Shown: positions 16,886 through 24,944 of the stretch, piece after piece
Numbering within the stretch: position 1 is the stretch's first letter
Layout of the letters: every line of letters starts with the position of its first letter
From: an uncultured Alphaproteobacteria bacterium
Lineage (GTDB): Bacteria; Pseudomonadota; Alphaproteobacteria; RUG11792
Direction: 5' to 3'
Length of the DNA stretch: 45,072 nucleotides
NCBI GenBank assembly: GCA_910588255.1
Contig: CAJUOM010000006.1
Location: 1 to 45,072, forward strand
The notes under the pieces: model-generated
What the model was told of the DNA's origin: nothing
The model's input: only the letters and a program-made list of their open reading frames with translations
Database searches by the model: none
Translations under genes and position numbers: made by a program

Positions 16886-16939
16886 GAGGCGCCCGTAAGC
16901 ATGGTATAACATCAAAGGTACCATACTCACGGGCGTCTC
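16886..16939. repeat. long inverted repeat (hairpin) upstream of lon
   Basis: Arms of 21 bp (16886-16906 and 16919-16939) are complementary at 18 of 21 positions around a 12-base loop. The loop-proximal end is ATGGTA/TACCAT. The stem is far richer in G+C than its surroundings. It is downstream of the TTGACA-18-TATCAT promoter-like cassette on the minus strand, so it would be part of that transcript. It shares TGGTA-loop-TACCA geometry, but no stem sequence, with the hairpin at 28723. Confidence 0.75.
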
Positions 16940-17000
16940 CTTTCGTTCCTTTAGAAATAATTATTAAGCGTAATGGACATTATTCAGTGTTCTTAATTCC

Positions 17001-17058
17001 ATGATATACAACCGAATACAATCATGTCAAATTTTAAAAAGTCCCATAAAATTTTAGA
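17001..17058 (-). promoter_or_regulatory. repeat cassette copy 1: conserved block plus TTGACA-18-TATCAT
   Basis: On the minus strand TCTAAAATTTTATGGGAC-TTTTT is followed by TTGACA (17025-17030), an 18-bp spacer and TATCAT (17001-17006). The same block occurs at 28815-28848 and in reverse orientation at 3862-3896. Its first part lies 20 bp past the stop of the broken secreted-protein gene and has dyad symmetry, so it may also act as that gene's terminator. Confidence 0.6.
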
Positions 17059-17078
17059 AAATTTATAAAAAGCATCTT

Positions 17079-17937
17079 TTAATGAGTTATATAGTATAAA
17101 GTGATTTCATCCATTTCAAATTGAGTTTCCATTAAAATTCTCATGTCGTTATAAGATATATCTGTTGCCAAAATATTTTTGTGTAATTTAGAAAACTTTA
17201 AAACGGATTCTCTAAAATTCTCAAATGATTCAATTATGCCCTCCCCTCTATGCCAATCAGAAACATCACTTTCGGGAAATTTTAAGGATAAGGTTGAAAA
17301 AAAATTCAGCACTTCTCTCCGAAGGAAAGGCATACCATTTATGATCCCAAATCAACTCTGTTATACCATCATCTATCAAAGATTTAAACACATCAGGGTA
17401 CTCATCTTTTACGAGATCCAGATTAAGTTTACCTTGTATAAATTCAAACAAGACCGCCTCATATTCGGAATATTGTGCGTCTATATCATCAAAATCTTTT
17501 TGCGTTTTTGACAACTCTTGCAGTAATTCATATGAATCATGAAGGAACTTTTTAATCTCCGATACCTGCTTTTCAAATGCTTCTTTTCCTTCCAAATAAC
17601 AAGCTAAATATTCAGGTGTTTCTGTTCTCTTTATTTTCCCTTCATACTCAATAGTAAAATCTAGACTATATATCCTACAACATAAAATTCTCGGATTTGC
17701 TCGTATAAATGGATAAACTTTACTACTTTCTAACACCTTAAGGCATTTTTTCTGTTGCTCCCTTTTTTCAAGCGCATCGATATAAATATGTCCAATAGAA
17801 CCATTATTTAATTCAAAATAATTAATTCCCGGATAATCATCTGAGATATATTGGACTACAGACCATTTATCAAGTTCTGTGGCTTTTAACGGATATATAA
17901 AACATAAAATCAAGATTATAAGATCAAAAATTCTCAT
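17079..17937 (-). pseudogene. secreted hypothetical protein broken by a frameshift at an A8/T8 run
   Basis: The 5' frame (17266-17937) begins with a signal peptide (FDLIILILCFIYPLKA) and encodes 223 residues, charged and helical in the middle. A second frame (17079-17333) overlaps its end and continues for 84 residues. Coding-strand position 17297-17304 is a run of eight T. Removing one T joins the frames as SAEF-FSTLSLKFPESD, giving about 283 residues. I do not recognise the family. Either the gene is decaying, or slippage on the homopolymer restores some product, or the run is misread. Confidence 0.6.
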
Positions 17938-17976
17938 AAATTTAAAATATATATAATAAAATTTTCAACATTAATT

Positions 17977-19308
17977 TTAACAGATATTCTGCATACAAAC
18001 AAACACTTCGTCTATAAGCTTTTCATTCTCTGACTCTATCATTATACGGGTTATAGGCTCTGTTCCCGATTTTCGAATTATGATTCTTCCTTTATCTTTT
18101 AAGATATTTTCAACTTCATTGATGAGACTAACGATTTTCGGATCATTTAAATCTAAGATTCTAGGAATATTTTTCATTATTTGAGGATAAGGGGTATACA
18201 TTTTTCTTATATCACTTGTCTTTGTTCCTGATTTCTTTATATATGCCAATATTTGAAGTGCAGAAACGCAACCATCACCAGTTGTTGAAAAATCTATTGG
18301 AATAATATGCCCAGATTTTTCTCCTCCTATATTTGCTCCTATTTCAATCATTTTTTGCAGAACATATTTATCTCCGACATCAGAACGAATGAGATTCAAA
18401 CTTATTGAATTTAAATATTTCTCCATTGCTAGATTACTCATGGTCGTTGCAACGATATTATTTCCCTTGAGTTTTCCTGATTCTTTCCAATCTTTTGCAA
18501 TTGCTGCAATAATATAATCCCCATCAACAACTTTCCCTAATTCATCGACAACAATCAAACGATCCGCATCACCATCCAGTGCAATTCCCATATCTGCCTT
18601 GTTTTCCAAAACATATTTTTGCAAGGCTTCTGTATGTGTTGCTCCACAATCTTGATTTATATTAATCCCATTTGGATTATCTCCTATTTTTATTATTTCA
18701 GCACCTAATTCCCAAAATATCTGAGGTGCAATCTTATATGCCGCACCATTAGCTGTGTCAACAACGATCTTTAAACCAGATAGACTAAGATTTTTGGGAA
18801 AAGAACTTTTTACAAATTCAACATATCTTCCTGCAGCATCCTCTATTCTGCGAGCTTTTCCCATATTTTCAGATGAAGATAATACTTGCTTGGAATTAAA
18901 CATCTCACTAATTTCCAATTCATCTTTTTGTGAAATTTTAAAACCACTTGAGTTAAAAAACTTTATTCCATTGTCATAATAAGGATTATGAGATGCAGAA
19001 ATAACAACTCCTAAATCAGCTCGAAGAGAACGTGTCATAAACGCAACACCAGGGGTTGGAATTGGGCCTAATAAATCAACATTAGCTCCAGCTGCTACAA
19101 ATCCTGCTGTTAATGCCGGTTCTAACATATACCCTGAAAGTCTAGTGTCTTTTCCTATAACAACTGTGAATTTGTTATTTACAGATTTATGATTTATGGA
19201 TTTATAATAATTAACAACAGATATAGCTAATTTCATGACATTTTCAGGAGTTATATATCCTACATTTGCTTTGTTTCTTATTCCATCTGTTCCAAAAATA
19301 TTAAACAT
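17977..19308 (-). CDS. glmM: phosphoglucosamine mutase GlmM, 443 aa
   Basis: It interconverts glucosamine-6-phosphate and glucosamine-1-phosphate for UDP-GlcNAc, peptidoglycan and LPS synthesis. I place the start at ATG 19308 (MFNIFGTDGIRN), which aligns with family N-termini. A frame extending to 19350 adds 14 residues unlike the family. The phosphoserine loop is VVISASHNPYYDNGIKFF, the metal loop GDADRL (ALDGDADRLIVVDE), the sugar loop GGEKSGHI and the phosphate-binding loop RKSGTEPITRIM. All are intact. It is downstream of ftsH, as in many proteobacteria (ftsH-folP-glmM), with the MBL gene in between. Confidence 0.95.
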   Translation of the reverse strand: MFNIFGTDGIRNKANVGYITPENVMKLAISVVNYYKSINHKSVNNKFTVVIGKDTRLSGYMLEPALTAGFVAAGANVDLLGPIPTPGVAFMTRSLRADLGVVISASHNPYYDNGIKFFNSSGFKISQKDELEISEMFNSKQVLSSSENMGKARRIEDAAGRYVEFVKSSFPKNLSLSGLKIVVDTANGAAYKIAPQIFWELGAEIIKIGDNPNGININQDCGATHTEALQKYVLENKADMGIALDGDADRLIVVDELGKVVDGDYIIAAIAKDWKESGKLKGNNIVATTMSNLAMEKYLNSISLNLIRSDVGDKYVLQKMIEIGANIGGEKSGHIIPIDFSTTGDGCVSALQILAYIKKSGTKTSDIRKMYTPYPQIMKNIPRILDLNDPKIVSLINEVENILKDKGRIIIRKSGTEPITRIMIESENEKLIDEVFVCMQNIC

Positions 19309-19318
19309 AATTAAAAAT

Positions 19319-20175
19319 TTATTTACCCTGCCATTTAAATGATTTTCCAACTTCTATTTCTTTTATATTTAATCCTGAATTTGACATAACAACCTTAGAT
19401 TCAAAATCAATATAATGTCCTAAATAAAAACTATCAATATTTTGCTTTTTTAAAAAATCTATTGTTTTTTCTAAAAGATCTTTTCTTGGATTCAAAAGAT
19501 GAACTCCCCAATTATTGTTGAAATATGAGTTTGATTCCAATAATCTTTTGCAATTTTAAGAGCGTATTGAACAATATTGCAAATCCCAGAATGAGAACAC
19601 CCAGTTATTACAACTACTCCTTCTGTTGAATTATATATTAATGCGGAATCATCCAAGCAATAGTCATCTATAAAATTTCCGGATGTATCATAAGTTTTAC
19701 CTATAGGGTTCTTATTTTCGAAATCATTTGTTCTTTCAATTTGTCCTAAAAATACCAAATTTTCAGTTACAAAAACAGGATCTTTTTCCAATTTGATATC
19801 AAAATAAGTTCTTACAAACTCCAAATCCAAACCAATTCCAGAATCGATTTCATTTGGATATTGAATAATTTTTCTTTTAAATACTCCTTCATGAGCTATA
19901 ATTTGAGGCCTATTTTGCGATAAATTAATTTCAAATTCACGAACCCATGCATACAAACCGCCCGTGTGATCATTGTGTCCATGAGAAAAGCAAACATGAG
20001 TGATTTCATTTAAATTAACATTCATTAAATTTGCATTTTTAACAAACAATCCGGAATATCCAAGATCAAATAATATTTTTGCACCTCTATCTTCTATATA
20101 ATAAGAAAGTCCAGCTTCTGCTAAATAGTATTTTCCAAAACCGACTTTATTATCAACAAGAACTTTTAATTCCAT
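19319..20175 (-). pseudogene. MBL-fold metallohydrolase, frameshifted
   Basis: The first frame (19492-20175) has the metallo-beta-lactamase motif FSHGHNDHTGGL and a second metal region VVITGCSHSGICNIV, typical of the clan often annotated as methanopterin-phosphate-synthase-like MBL proteins. It ends prematurely at IIGEFIF. The next frame (19319-19540) continues with GVHLLNPRKDLLEKTIDF and later YLGHYIDFESK, which is the expected continuation. At 19506-19509 a run of four G on the coding strand, if five, restores IIGG-VHLLNP. So one base is missing and the product should lack its C-terminal metal-site region. It starts next to the ftsH stop. Confidence 0.75.
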
Positions 20176-22068
20176 TTATTCCTCATTATCAGAACTTCTC
20201 GGAATTCCCCCCAGCTTAAATTCCTCAAGAGGGTCTTCTTGTTTTTCAATTTCCGTTAACTCTTTTCCCTCAAAGACTAACTTTACTTCTTCTCCGGTCA
20301 GTGTTTCTTTTTCAATTAATTTTCTTGCTATGGACTCAAGTTTGTCTTTGTTCTTTATGACAAGTTCTTTCACTTCTTTATAAGCTGAATTAACCAACTC
20401 TTTTACTTCTGAGTCAATCAATTCTGAAGTTTTTTGCGAAACTTGATCGCTAGCTTCAAGATAATATCCATCAGAATCATAAAATGATCTTATACCAACT
20501 TTTTCACTCATTCCCCACTTAATTACCATATTTTTTGCAATTTTAGTTGCTTGCTTTATATCCTGAGAAGCTCCAGTTGTTATATTTTCTATACCAAAGA
20601 AAACTTCTTCTGCAGCCCTTCCTCCCATAGCAACACGTATGTTCGAGAGTAATTCCGTCTTGGAAACAGATACTTTATCTTTTTCCGGAAGTCTGACAAC
20701 CATCCCTAAAGCTCCTCCTCGTGGTATTATCGTCACTTTATGAATAGGATCACTTTGAGGCATTAATAAAGCTATTAGCGCATGTCCTGACTCATGATAA
20801 GCTGTTAATTTTTTCTCCTCATCAGTCATACTCATAGACTTTCTTTCTGCTCCCATGATCACTTTATCTTTTGCCATTTCGAAATCTTGCATAGTCACAG
20901 CTAATTTATTATTTCTAGCTGCAAGCAAAGCTGCTTCATTAACCAAATTTGCCAATTCCGCTCCGGAAAATCCAGGAGTTCCTCTTGCAACAGTTTTTAA
21001 ATCAACATCAGGAGAAAGTAGAACTTTTTTCACATGCACCTTTAGGATCTTCTCTCTTCCTGCCATGTCTGGATATTGAACAGTAATCCTTCTGTCAAAT
21101 CTTCCGGGCCTTAATAATGCAGGATCAAGAATATCAGGTCTATTAGTTGCAGAAAGAACAATCACTCCTTGATTTTCATCAAATCCATCCATTTCAACTA
21201 AAAGCTGATTTAATGTTTGTTCTCTTTCATCATTTCCTCCTCTCATAGAATTATCTCTGCGACGACCAACAGCATCTATTTCATCTATAAAAACTATACA
21301 TGGAGAATTTTTCTTTGCATTTTCAAACATATCACGAACGCGACTTGCTCCAACTCCCACGAAAACTTCAACGAAATCAGATCCTGATATACTAAAAAAC
21401 GGTACATTTGCTTCTCCTGCAATTGCTCTTGCAAGAAGAGTTTTTCCATTTCCAGGATCGCCAACTAACAAAACGCCTCTTGGAATTCTTCCTCCAAGTC
21501 TTTGAAATTTTTGAGGAGCCTTTAGAAAATCCACAATTTCTTCTAATTCTTGTTTTGCTTCATCAATTCCAGCAACATCTTCGAATGTAACATTGACTTT
21601 TTTAGGTTGTAACATTTTCGCTTTTGCTCGGCCAACTCCAAACGGATTGCCTCCAATTCTTCCCCCCATTCCGTTTTTCATTTGACGTGAGGAATAAATC
21701 ATAAGACCGATTATTAATAAAAGCGGAAACCATTGAATCAAAGCCGTTATAAAAAATCCTAATCCGGATTCACCAGAATCTACTTTGACTTCCACTTTGT
21801 TTTGCAAAAGTCTATCAACCATTTGTGGATCATTCGGAGTTACGGTAGTAAATATCTTTCCATTAGAAAACATTCCTGTAATTTTTGATGTGTTGTTTCG
21901 AATCAAAACCTCTTTTATATCTCCATCTGAAACTGCTTCCATAAACTTTGAATAAGATATTTCTTGTGTATTAGGCCCCAATATTTTTGAGTCAAAAGGA
22001 TTTGCTATTAAAAACAAAATACCAATTAAAAATATCCAAGATAATATATTTTTTGTGTTCTTATTCAT
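20176..22068 (-). CDS. ftsH: ATP-dependent zinc metalloprotease FtsH, 630 aa
   Basis: A membrane-anchored AAA+ protease degrading membrane and regulatory proteins. Two N-terminal TM segments (about 8-25 and 105-125) flank a periplasmic domain. Walker A is GDPGNGKT (203-210; usually GPPGTGKT), Walker B CIVFIDEIDAVGR, SRH region with RPGRFDRRI, and the zinc motif HESGH. All are intact and the length is typical. It has its own promoter in the divergent region with the membrane-protein gene at 22196. Confidence 0.97.
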   Translation of the reverse strand: MNKNTKNILSWIFLIGILFLIANPFDSKILGPNTQEISYSKFMEAVSDGDIKEVLIRNNTSKITGMFSNGKIFTTVTPNDPQMVDRLLQNKVEVKVDSGESGLGFFITALIQWFPLLLIIGLMIYSSRQMKNGMGGRIGGNPFGVGRAKAKMLQPKKVNVTFEDVAGIDEAKQELEEIVDFLKAPQKFQRLGGRIPRGVLLVGDPGNGKTLLARAIAGEANVPFFSISGSDFVEVFVGVGASRVRDMFENAKKNSPCIVFIDEIDAVGRRRDNSMRGGNDEREQTLNQLLVEMDGFDENQGVIVLSATNRPDILDPALLRPGRFDRRITVQYPDMAGREKILKVHVKKVLLSPDVDLKTVARGTPGFSGAELANLVNEAALLAARNNKLAVTMQDFEMAKDKVIMGAERKSMSMTDEEKKLTAYHESGHALIALLMPQSDPIHKVTIIPRGGALGMVVRLPEKDKVSVSKTELLSNIRVAMGGRAAEEVFFGIENITTGASQDIKQATKIAKNMVIKWGMSEKVGIRSFYDSDGYYLEASDQVSQKTSELIDSEVKELVNSAYKEVKELVIKNKDKLESIARKLIEKETLTGEEVKLVFEGKELTEIEKQEDPLEEFKLGGIPRSSDNEE

Positions 22069-22100
22069 TAATGTCTCAAATGCTTTCTAAATCTTATCTT

Positions 22101-22129
22101 ATTCTATCATTTAAAGTTTGAACTTTCAA
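22101..22129 (-). promoter_or_regulatory. ftsH promoter
   Basis: On the minus strand TTGAAA (22124-22129) and TAGAAT (22101-22106) are separated by 17 bp. The start would be near 22094, giving a leader of about 26 nt. Confidence 0.65.
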
Positions 22130-22137
22130 ATTCATTA

Positions 22138-22166
22138 TTGACAATAATAAAAAACAGACTTAAAAT
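22138..22166 (+). promoter_or_regulatory. promoter of the 166-aa membrane protein
   Basis: Perfect -35 TTGACA (22138-22143), 17-bp spacer, -10 TAAAAT (22161-22166). It is back to back with the ftsH promoter. Confidence 0.7.
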
Positions 22167-22195
22167 ATAACAGTATTTTGCTCGAAGGTCTAATT

Positions 22196-22696
22196 ATGAA
22201 AATCAATACTATAAAATATATGGCAGAATGTGTATTCAGATATATTGCATTCTGCTTTTTCTGGACATTAACAACAGTAGCAATCTACAAAACCATAATT
22301 GACTTTTTTATTTTCATATCACATTGCGGTTATAAGTCTATTCTATCATTTTTAGGATTATTTTTTATTTTGTTTCCATTTTTTATGTATTTTATACACA
22401 AGAAAGGACTGATCTGGGTATTTTTTCGTCCATATGAAAATTTCAAATTAGTCCCTAAATCTGACAAACTATCTTTCAAATTTACTTTTCTGTCATATAT
22501 TCAAATATACTTAGTACCATATATACTTTTTTATATTTGTCTTTTTAAACATTCTTTCGATAAGAATGGAAGCTTGTATTATCTATTACACAATATAGTA
22601 GGGGATTATTTGTTTCAAATTTTTCTAATTACGCTCTTAATAGCTTTGCTTTTTCTAATAAAAGTCATAAAAAATAATACCCAGATCATGAATTAA
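22196..22696 (+). CDS. four-TM hypothetical membrane protein, 166 aa
   Basis: The start is ATG 22196, with GAAGG eight bases upstream; an earlier TTG/ATG-like start at 22178 lies before the ribosome site. About four hydrophobic segments are visible (around 10-40, 47-68, 97-118 and 135-158), with a basic loop between the second and third. No catalytic motif is recognised. It is divergent from ftsH and has a strong promoter of its own. It is not part of an operon, as rnpB follows. Confidence 0.6.
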   Translation: MKINTIKYMAECVFRYIAFCFFWTLTTVAIYKTIIDFFIFISHCGYKSILSFLGLFFILFPFFMYFIHKKGLIWVFFRPYENFKLVPKSDKLSFKFTFLSYIQIYLVPYILFYICLFKHSFDKNGSLYYLLHNIVGDYLFQIFLITLLIALLFLIKVIKNNTQIMN

Positions 22697-22795
22697 CTCA
22701 ATATATAACTGACTTGGAAGTATATTAATTTTAAGATTGTGTATATGTTTATGTTGATATGGAGCAAAAAGCTTCATAATATTTGAAATATATGT

Positions 22796-22801
22796 TATAC
22801 T
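22796..22801 (+). promoter_or_regulatory. -10 box of rnpB
   Basis: TATACT ends 7 bases before the predicted 5' end of RNase P RNA. A partial -35 (TTCATA, 22773-22778) lies 17 bp upstream. Confidence 0.55.
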
Positions 22802-22808
22802 GAAAATA

Positions 22809-23180
22809 GTGGTAATCGGTTGATCGCTGAGTTTTCTCAGAGGAAAGTCCGGGCTTCATGTAAGCAAGGTGTCGGATAACGTCCGGCGTTGGAGGAGGAA
22901 AGTTCCTTCAATAGGGAAAGTGCAACAGAAAATATACCGCCTTTTTTAGGTAAGGGTGAAATGGCGTTGGTAAGAGCACACCACGTATTTGGTAACAAAT
23001 ATGGATTTGTAAACCCCACCTGAAGCAAGACCAAATAGGAGTAACGCGGAGTTTTCTCTATAATCGCTTACAATTAAGTTACTCGGGTAGGTTGCTTGAG
23101 CTTATTGGTAACAATAAGTCTAGATGAATGATCAAACAGAGGAGTGATCCTTGGACAGAACCCGGCTTATAGATTGCCAC
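22809..23180 (+). ncRNA. rnpB: RNase P RNA (rnpB), bacterial type A
   Basis: The catalytic RNA that matures tRNA 5' ends. Conserved regions appear in order: GAGGAAAGTCCGGGCT (CR-I), AAGGGTGAAATGGCG with GGTAAGAGCACACCAC (CR-II/III), AGATGAATGA (CR-IV) and GGACAGAACCCGGCTTA (CR-V). The ends pair as helix P1 (GTGGTAATC with GATTGCCAC), which fixes the boundaries at about 372 nt. A T-run follows immediately (GCTGTTTTTA) and should terminate it. No protein is encoded in this segment. Confidence 0.96.
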
Positions 23181-23203
23181 GCTGTTTTTATTTGGTTAGA
23201 GTT

Positions 23204-23827
23204 ATGTTATTACTTTTTTTGATATTAATATCCGTTTTAATTTTCTTTAAACTTTTTAGAGAATTTGGAAAAACACAAAAAATTATTGTGAATTTATCTA
23301 AGGCAGATAAAGAAAAATTGCAAAAAGCTCTCGAAGAAATAATACCCATAAATATGAAAGAGCAATCTACTTCAACACAGGAAAATAACAAAGACTTGTT
23401 GCAGCTTAAGGAAAAATTTCCAGATTCTTCTATTGACTCATTTTTGATTAAAGCAGAGGAAATATTCGATGCAGTATTTAATGGTTTGGCTAATTCGCAC
23501 CATCACATATTGAAAACTTTATTATCAGAAGATTTATATGAAAATTTTGCAGTTCAAATACAAAAGAGAGAACGAAGAGATTTGAGACAAGAATTACTTA
23601 TAAAACACAAGAAAACAAAATTAGAAAAAATTCAATTTTTGGCTGAAAAAGTTCGAATTTTTATTACATTTGACGTTTCGCAAATGAGCGCAATGGTAAA
23701 TATTGAAGGTGTTTCATTTGACAATCCGAAAAGACTTTATCGTGATGTCATTCATAAATGGATTTTCGAAAGAGAATATAAAAAAGAAAATTGGATAGTT
23801 TCAAAAACTTCAGCTTCTGAGGTTTAA
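23204..23827 (+). CDS. Tim44/TimA-like protein, 207 aa
   Basis: Resembles the alphaproteobacterial Tim44-domain proteins, relatives of the mitochondrial import motor component. I start at ATG 23204 (MLLLFLILISV), after TTAGAG; an upstream ATG at 23144 lies inside rnpB. One N-terminal TM (about 1-18) anchors a charged linker. The Tim44-like domain begins near SSIDSFLIKAEEIFDAVFNGLANSHH and ends KWIFEREYKKENWIVSKT. It likely sits on the inner membrane. It starts 24 bp after the RNase P RNA and its stop is next to tsaC. Confidence 0.82.
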   Translation: MLLLFLILISVLIFFKLFREFGKTQKIIVNLSKADKEKLQKALEEIIPINMKEQSTSTQENNKDLLQLKEKFPDSSIDSFLIKAEEIFDAVFNGLANSHHHILKTLLSEDLYENFAVQIQKRERRDLRQELLIKHKKTKLEKIQFLAEKVRIFITFDVSQMSAMVNIEGVSFDNPKRLYRDVIHKWIFEREYKKENWIVSKTSASEV

Positions 23828-23829
23828 AC

Positions 23830-24447
23830 GTGTATGATATTTCCCAAAATGATTTTGAATTAGCTTTAGATGTTATAAAAAACGGTGATATAATAGCAGC
23901 ACCAACAGATACGGTCTATGGAATTTTAGCCGATGCAGCGAATGAATCTGCCATAAAAAAGGTTTTTAAATTAAAAAATAGGCCTCCAACAAAACCTTTA
24001 ATTGTATTGGTATCTAGTTTAAAAATGGCGAAAACTATGGCTGATTTTTCAAGTAAAATTGAAAATGAATTAAGTTTTTTTTGGTTAGAAAAAAAATATC
24101 CAATTACAGTTATATTGAAAGCGAAAGATAGTGCTTCCAAACTTATTACTGCTGGAGGAAATTCTATAGCGCTTCGTTTGCCAAATTATCAGTTTTGTAT
24201 TGATTTAATTAATAGCCTTGAAAAACCTATTGTTGCCCCCAGCGCCAACATTTCAGGTCATAACACTGCTACTTCTTATGAAGAAGTGAAAAAAAATTTT
24301 GGAAATACTATACCTATTATAAAATCCCGAAAATGTAATAACCAAACTTCAACAATTATTGAGTTAAATAGATACGGAATAAAAATTATAAGAGAAGGTT
24401 CAATAACAAAATCTGAACTCGGAAAATATTTGCGTAATACATATTAA
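23830..24447 (+). CDS. tsaC: threonylcarbamoyl-AMP synthase TsaC/Sua5 (YrdC domain), 205 aa
   Basis: Makes L-threonylcarbamoyladenylate for the t6A37 modification of ANN-decoding tRNAs. The start is GTG 23830, two bases after the Tim44-like gene. Signature segments are GDIIAAPTDTVYGILADA, KLKNRPPTKPLIVLV, NSIALRLPNYQF and PIVAPSANISGH. The length equals the YrdC core, without the Sua5 C-terminal domain. Translation is probably coupled to the upstream gene. Confidence 0.93.
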   Translation: MYDISQNDFELALDVIKNGDIIAAPTDTVYGILADAANESAIKKVFKLKNRPPTKPLIVLVSSLKMAKTMADFSSKIENELSFFWLEKKYPITVILKAKDSASKLITAGGNSIALRLPNYQFCIDLINSLEKPIVAPSANISGHNTATSYEEVKKNFGNTIPIIKSRKCNNQTSTIIELNRYGIKIIREGSITKSELGKYLRNTY

Positions 24448-24505
24448 TAAATAATTAACCTTTTTGTGAAACAATATAATAAAGGCTGTTTTAAAAGAGT
24501 TTTTT

Positions 24506-24913
24506 ATGAGATTTGTAAAAATTTTTTCTATCTTAACATTAGCTGTGTTTGTGTTTAATTCAAATGCTTCTATACGTTTAGGTCCCAGACATCATCCTAA
24601 ATCTCCTGCATCTCACATGATGCCTCCCCTTGGGCATACATGGCCGCCTTGTGGTGCTTGCAAAAAACCAACAAAAGGTCCTGGAAAGGATACCCCTTGT
24701 GAAGTCGCAAAAGGACATACATGCCATCCAGGATTAAAAAAAGATGCAAAAGGCCAATGGCATATAGCACCGTCTCCTGGACATCATATGGGCCCTCCTC
24801 CACCTTGTGAGAAATGTGGACAACCATGTCCTCCACCACATGTTCATAAGAAATGTTCCAAAGGTGGAGAGTGTCATCCCATAAGGCTGCCGCATATAGG
24901 AGCGCATAAATAA
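24506..24913 (+). CDS. exported Cys/His/Pro-rich small protein, 135 aa
   Basis: A signal peptide (residues 1-21, cleavage near SNA-S) precedes a mature part of about 114 residues with 9 Cys, 14 His and many Pro and Gly. Cys occur as PPCGACKK, PCEKCGQPCPPP and GECHP, His as HH and HxH pairs. Such spacing suggests metal binding (Zn, Cu or Ni) or disulfide cross-linking on the surface; there is no homology I recognise. G+C is raised by the Pro/Gly/His codons. TATAAT at 24475-24480 may be its -10. It stands between tsaC and the gspF-like gene. Confidence 0.7.
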   Translation: MRFVKIFSILTLAVFVFNSNASIRLGPRHHPKSPASHMMPPLGHTWPPCGACKKPTKGPGKDTPCEVAKGHTCHPGLKKDAKGQWHIAPSPGHHMGPPPPCEKCGQPCPPPHVHKKCSKGGECHPIRLPHIGAHK

Positions 24914-24944
24914 AAATGGGTGTTTACGAAAATCTTGAATTTAT

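Larger units (their letters stand above)
16500..17078. other. 579-bp AT-rich intergenic region with DnaA boxes and hairpin cassette
   Basis: No convincing gene. From left to right it holds a -10-like TATAAT next to lon, three perfect DnaA boxes (16623, 16635, 16809), a very AT-rich stretch around 16740-16790 (runs of A and T), a 21-bp-arm inverted repeat (16886-16939), and a copy of the conserved TTGACA cassette (17001-17058). It is a candidate replication or regulatory locus. Confidence 0.5.

Noticed and set aside
17079..17333. Independent 84-aa gene
   Set aside because: It overlaps the end of the secreted-protein frame at an eight-base homopolymer and is better explained as its frameshifted 3' part.
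19309..19350. Upstream ATG for glmM
   Set aside because: Adds 14 residues absent from GlmM homologues and overlaps the end of the MBL gene; the internal ATG matches the family start.
22837..23034. Minus-strand 65-aa frame
   Set aside because: Lies wholly within RNase P RNA, which is clearly identified by conserved regions and P1 pairing.
23144..23203. Longer start for the Tim44-like protein
   Set aside because: Would use the last part of rnpB as coding; the ATG at 23204 gives a proper N-terminal TM and has a purine-rich site.
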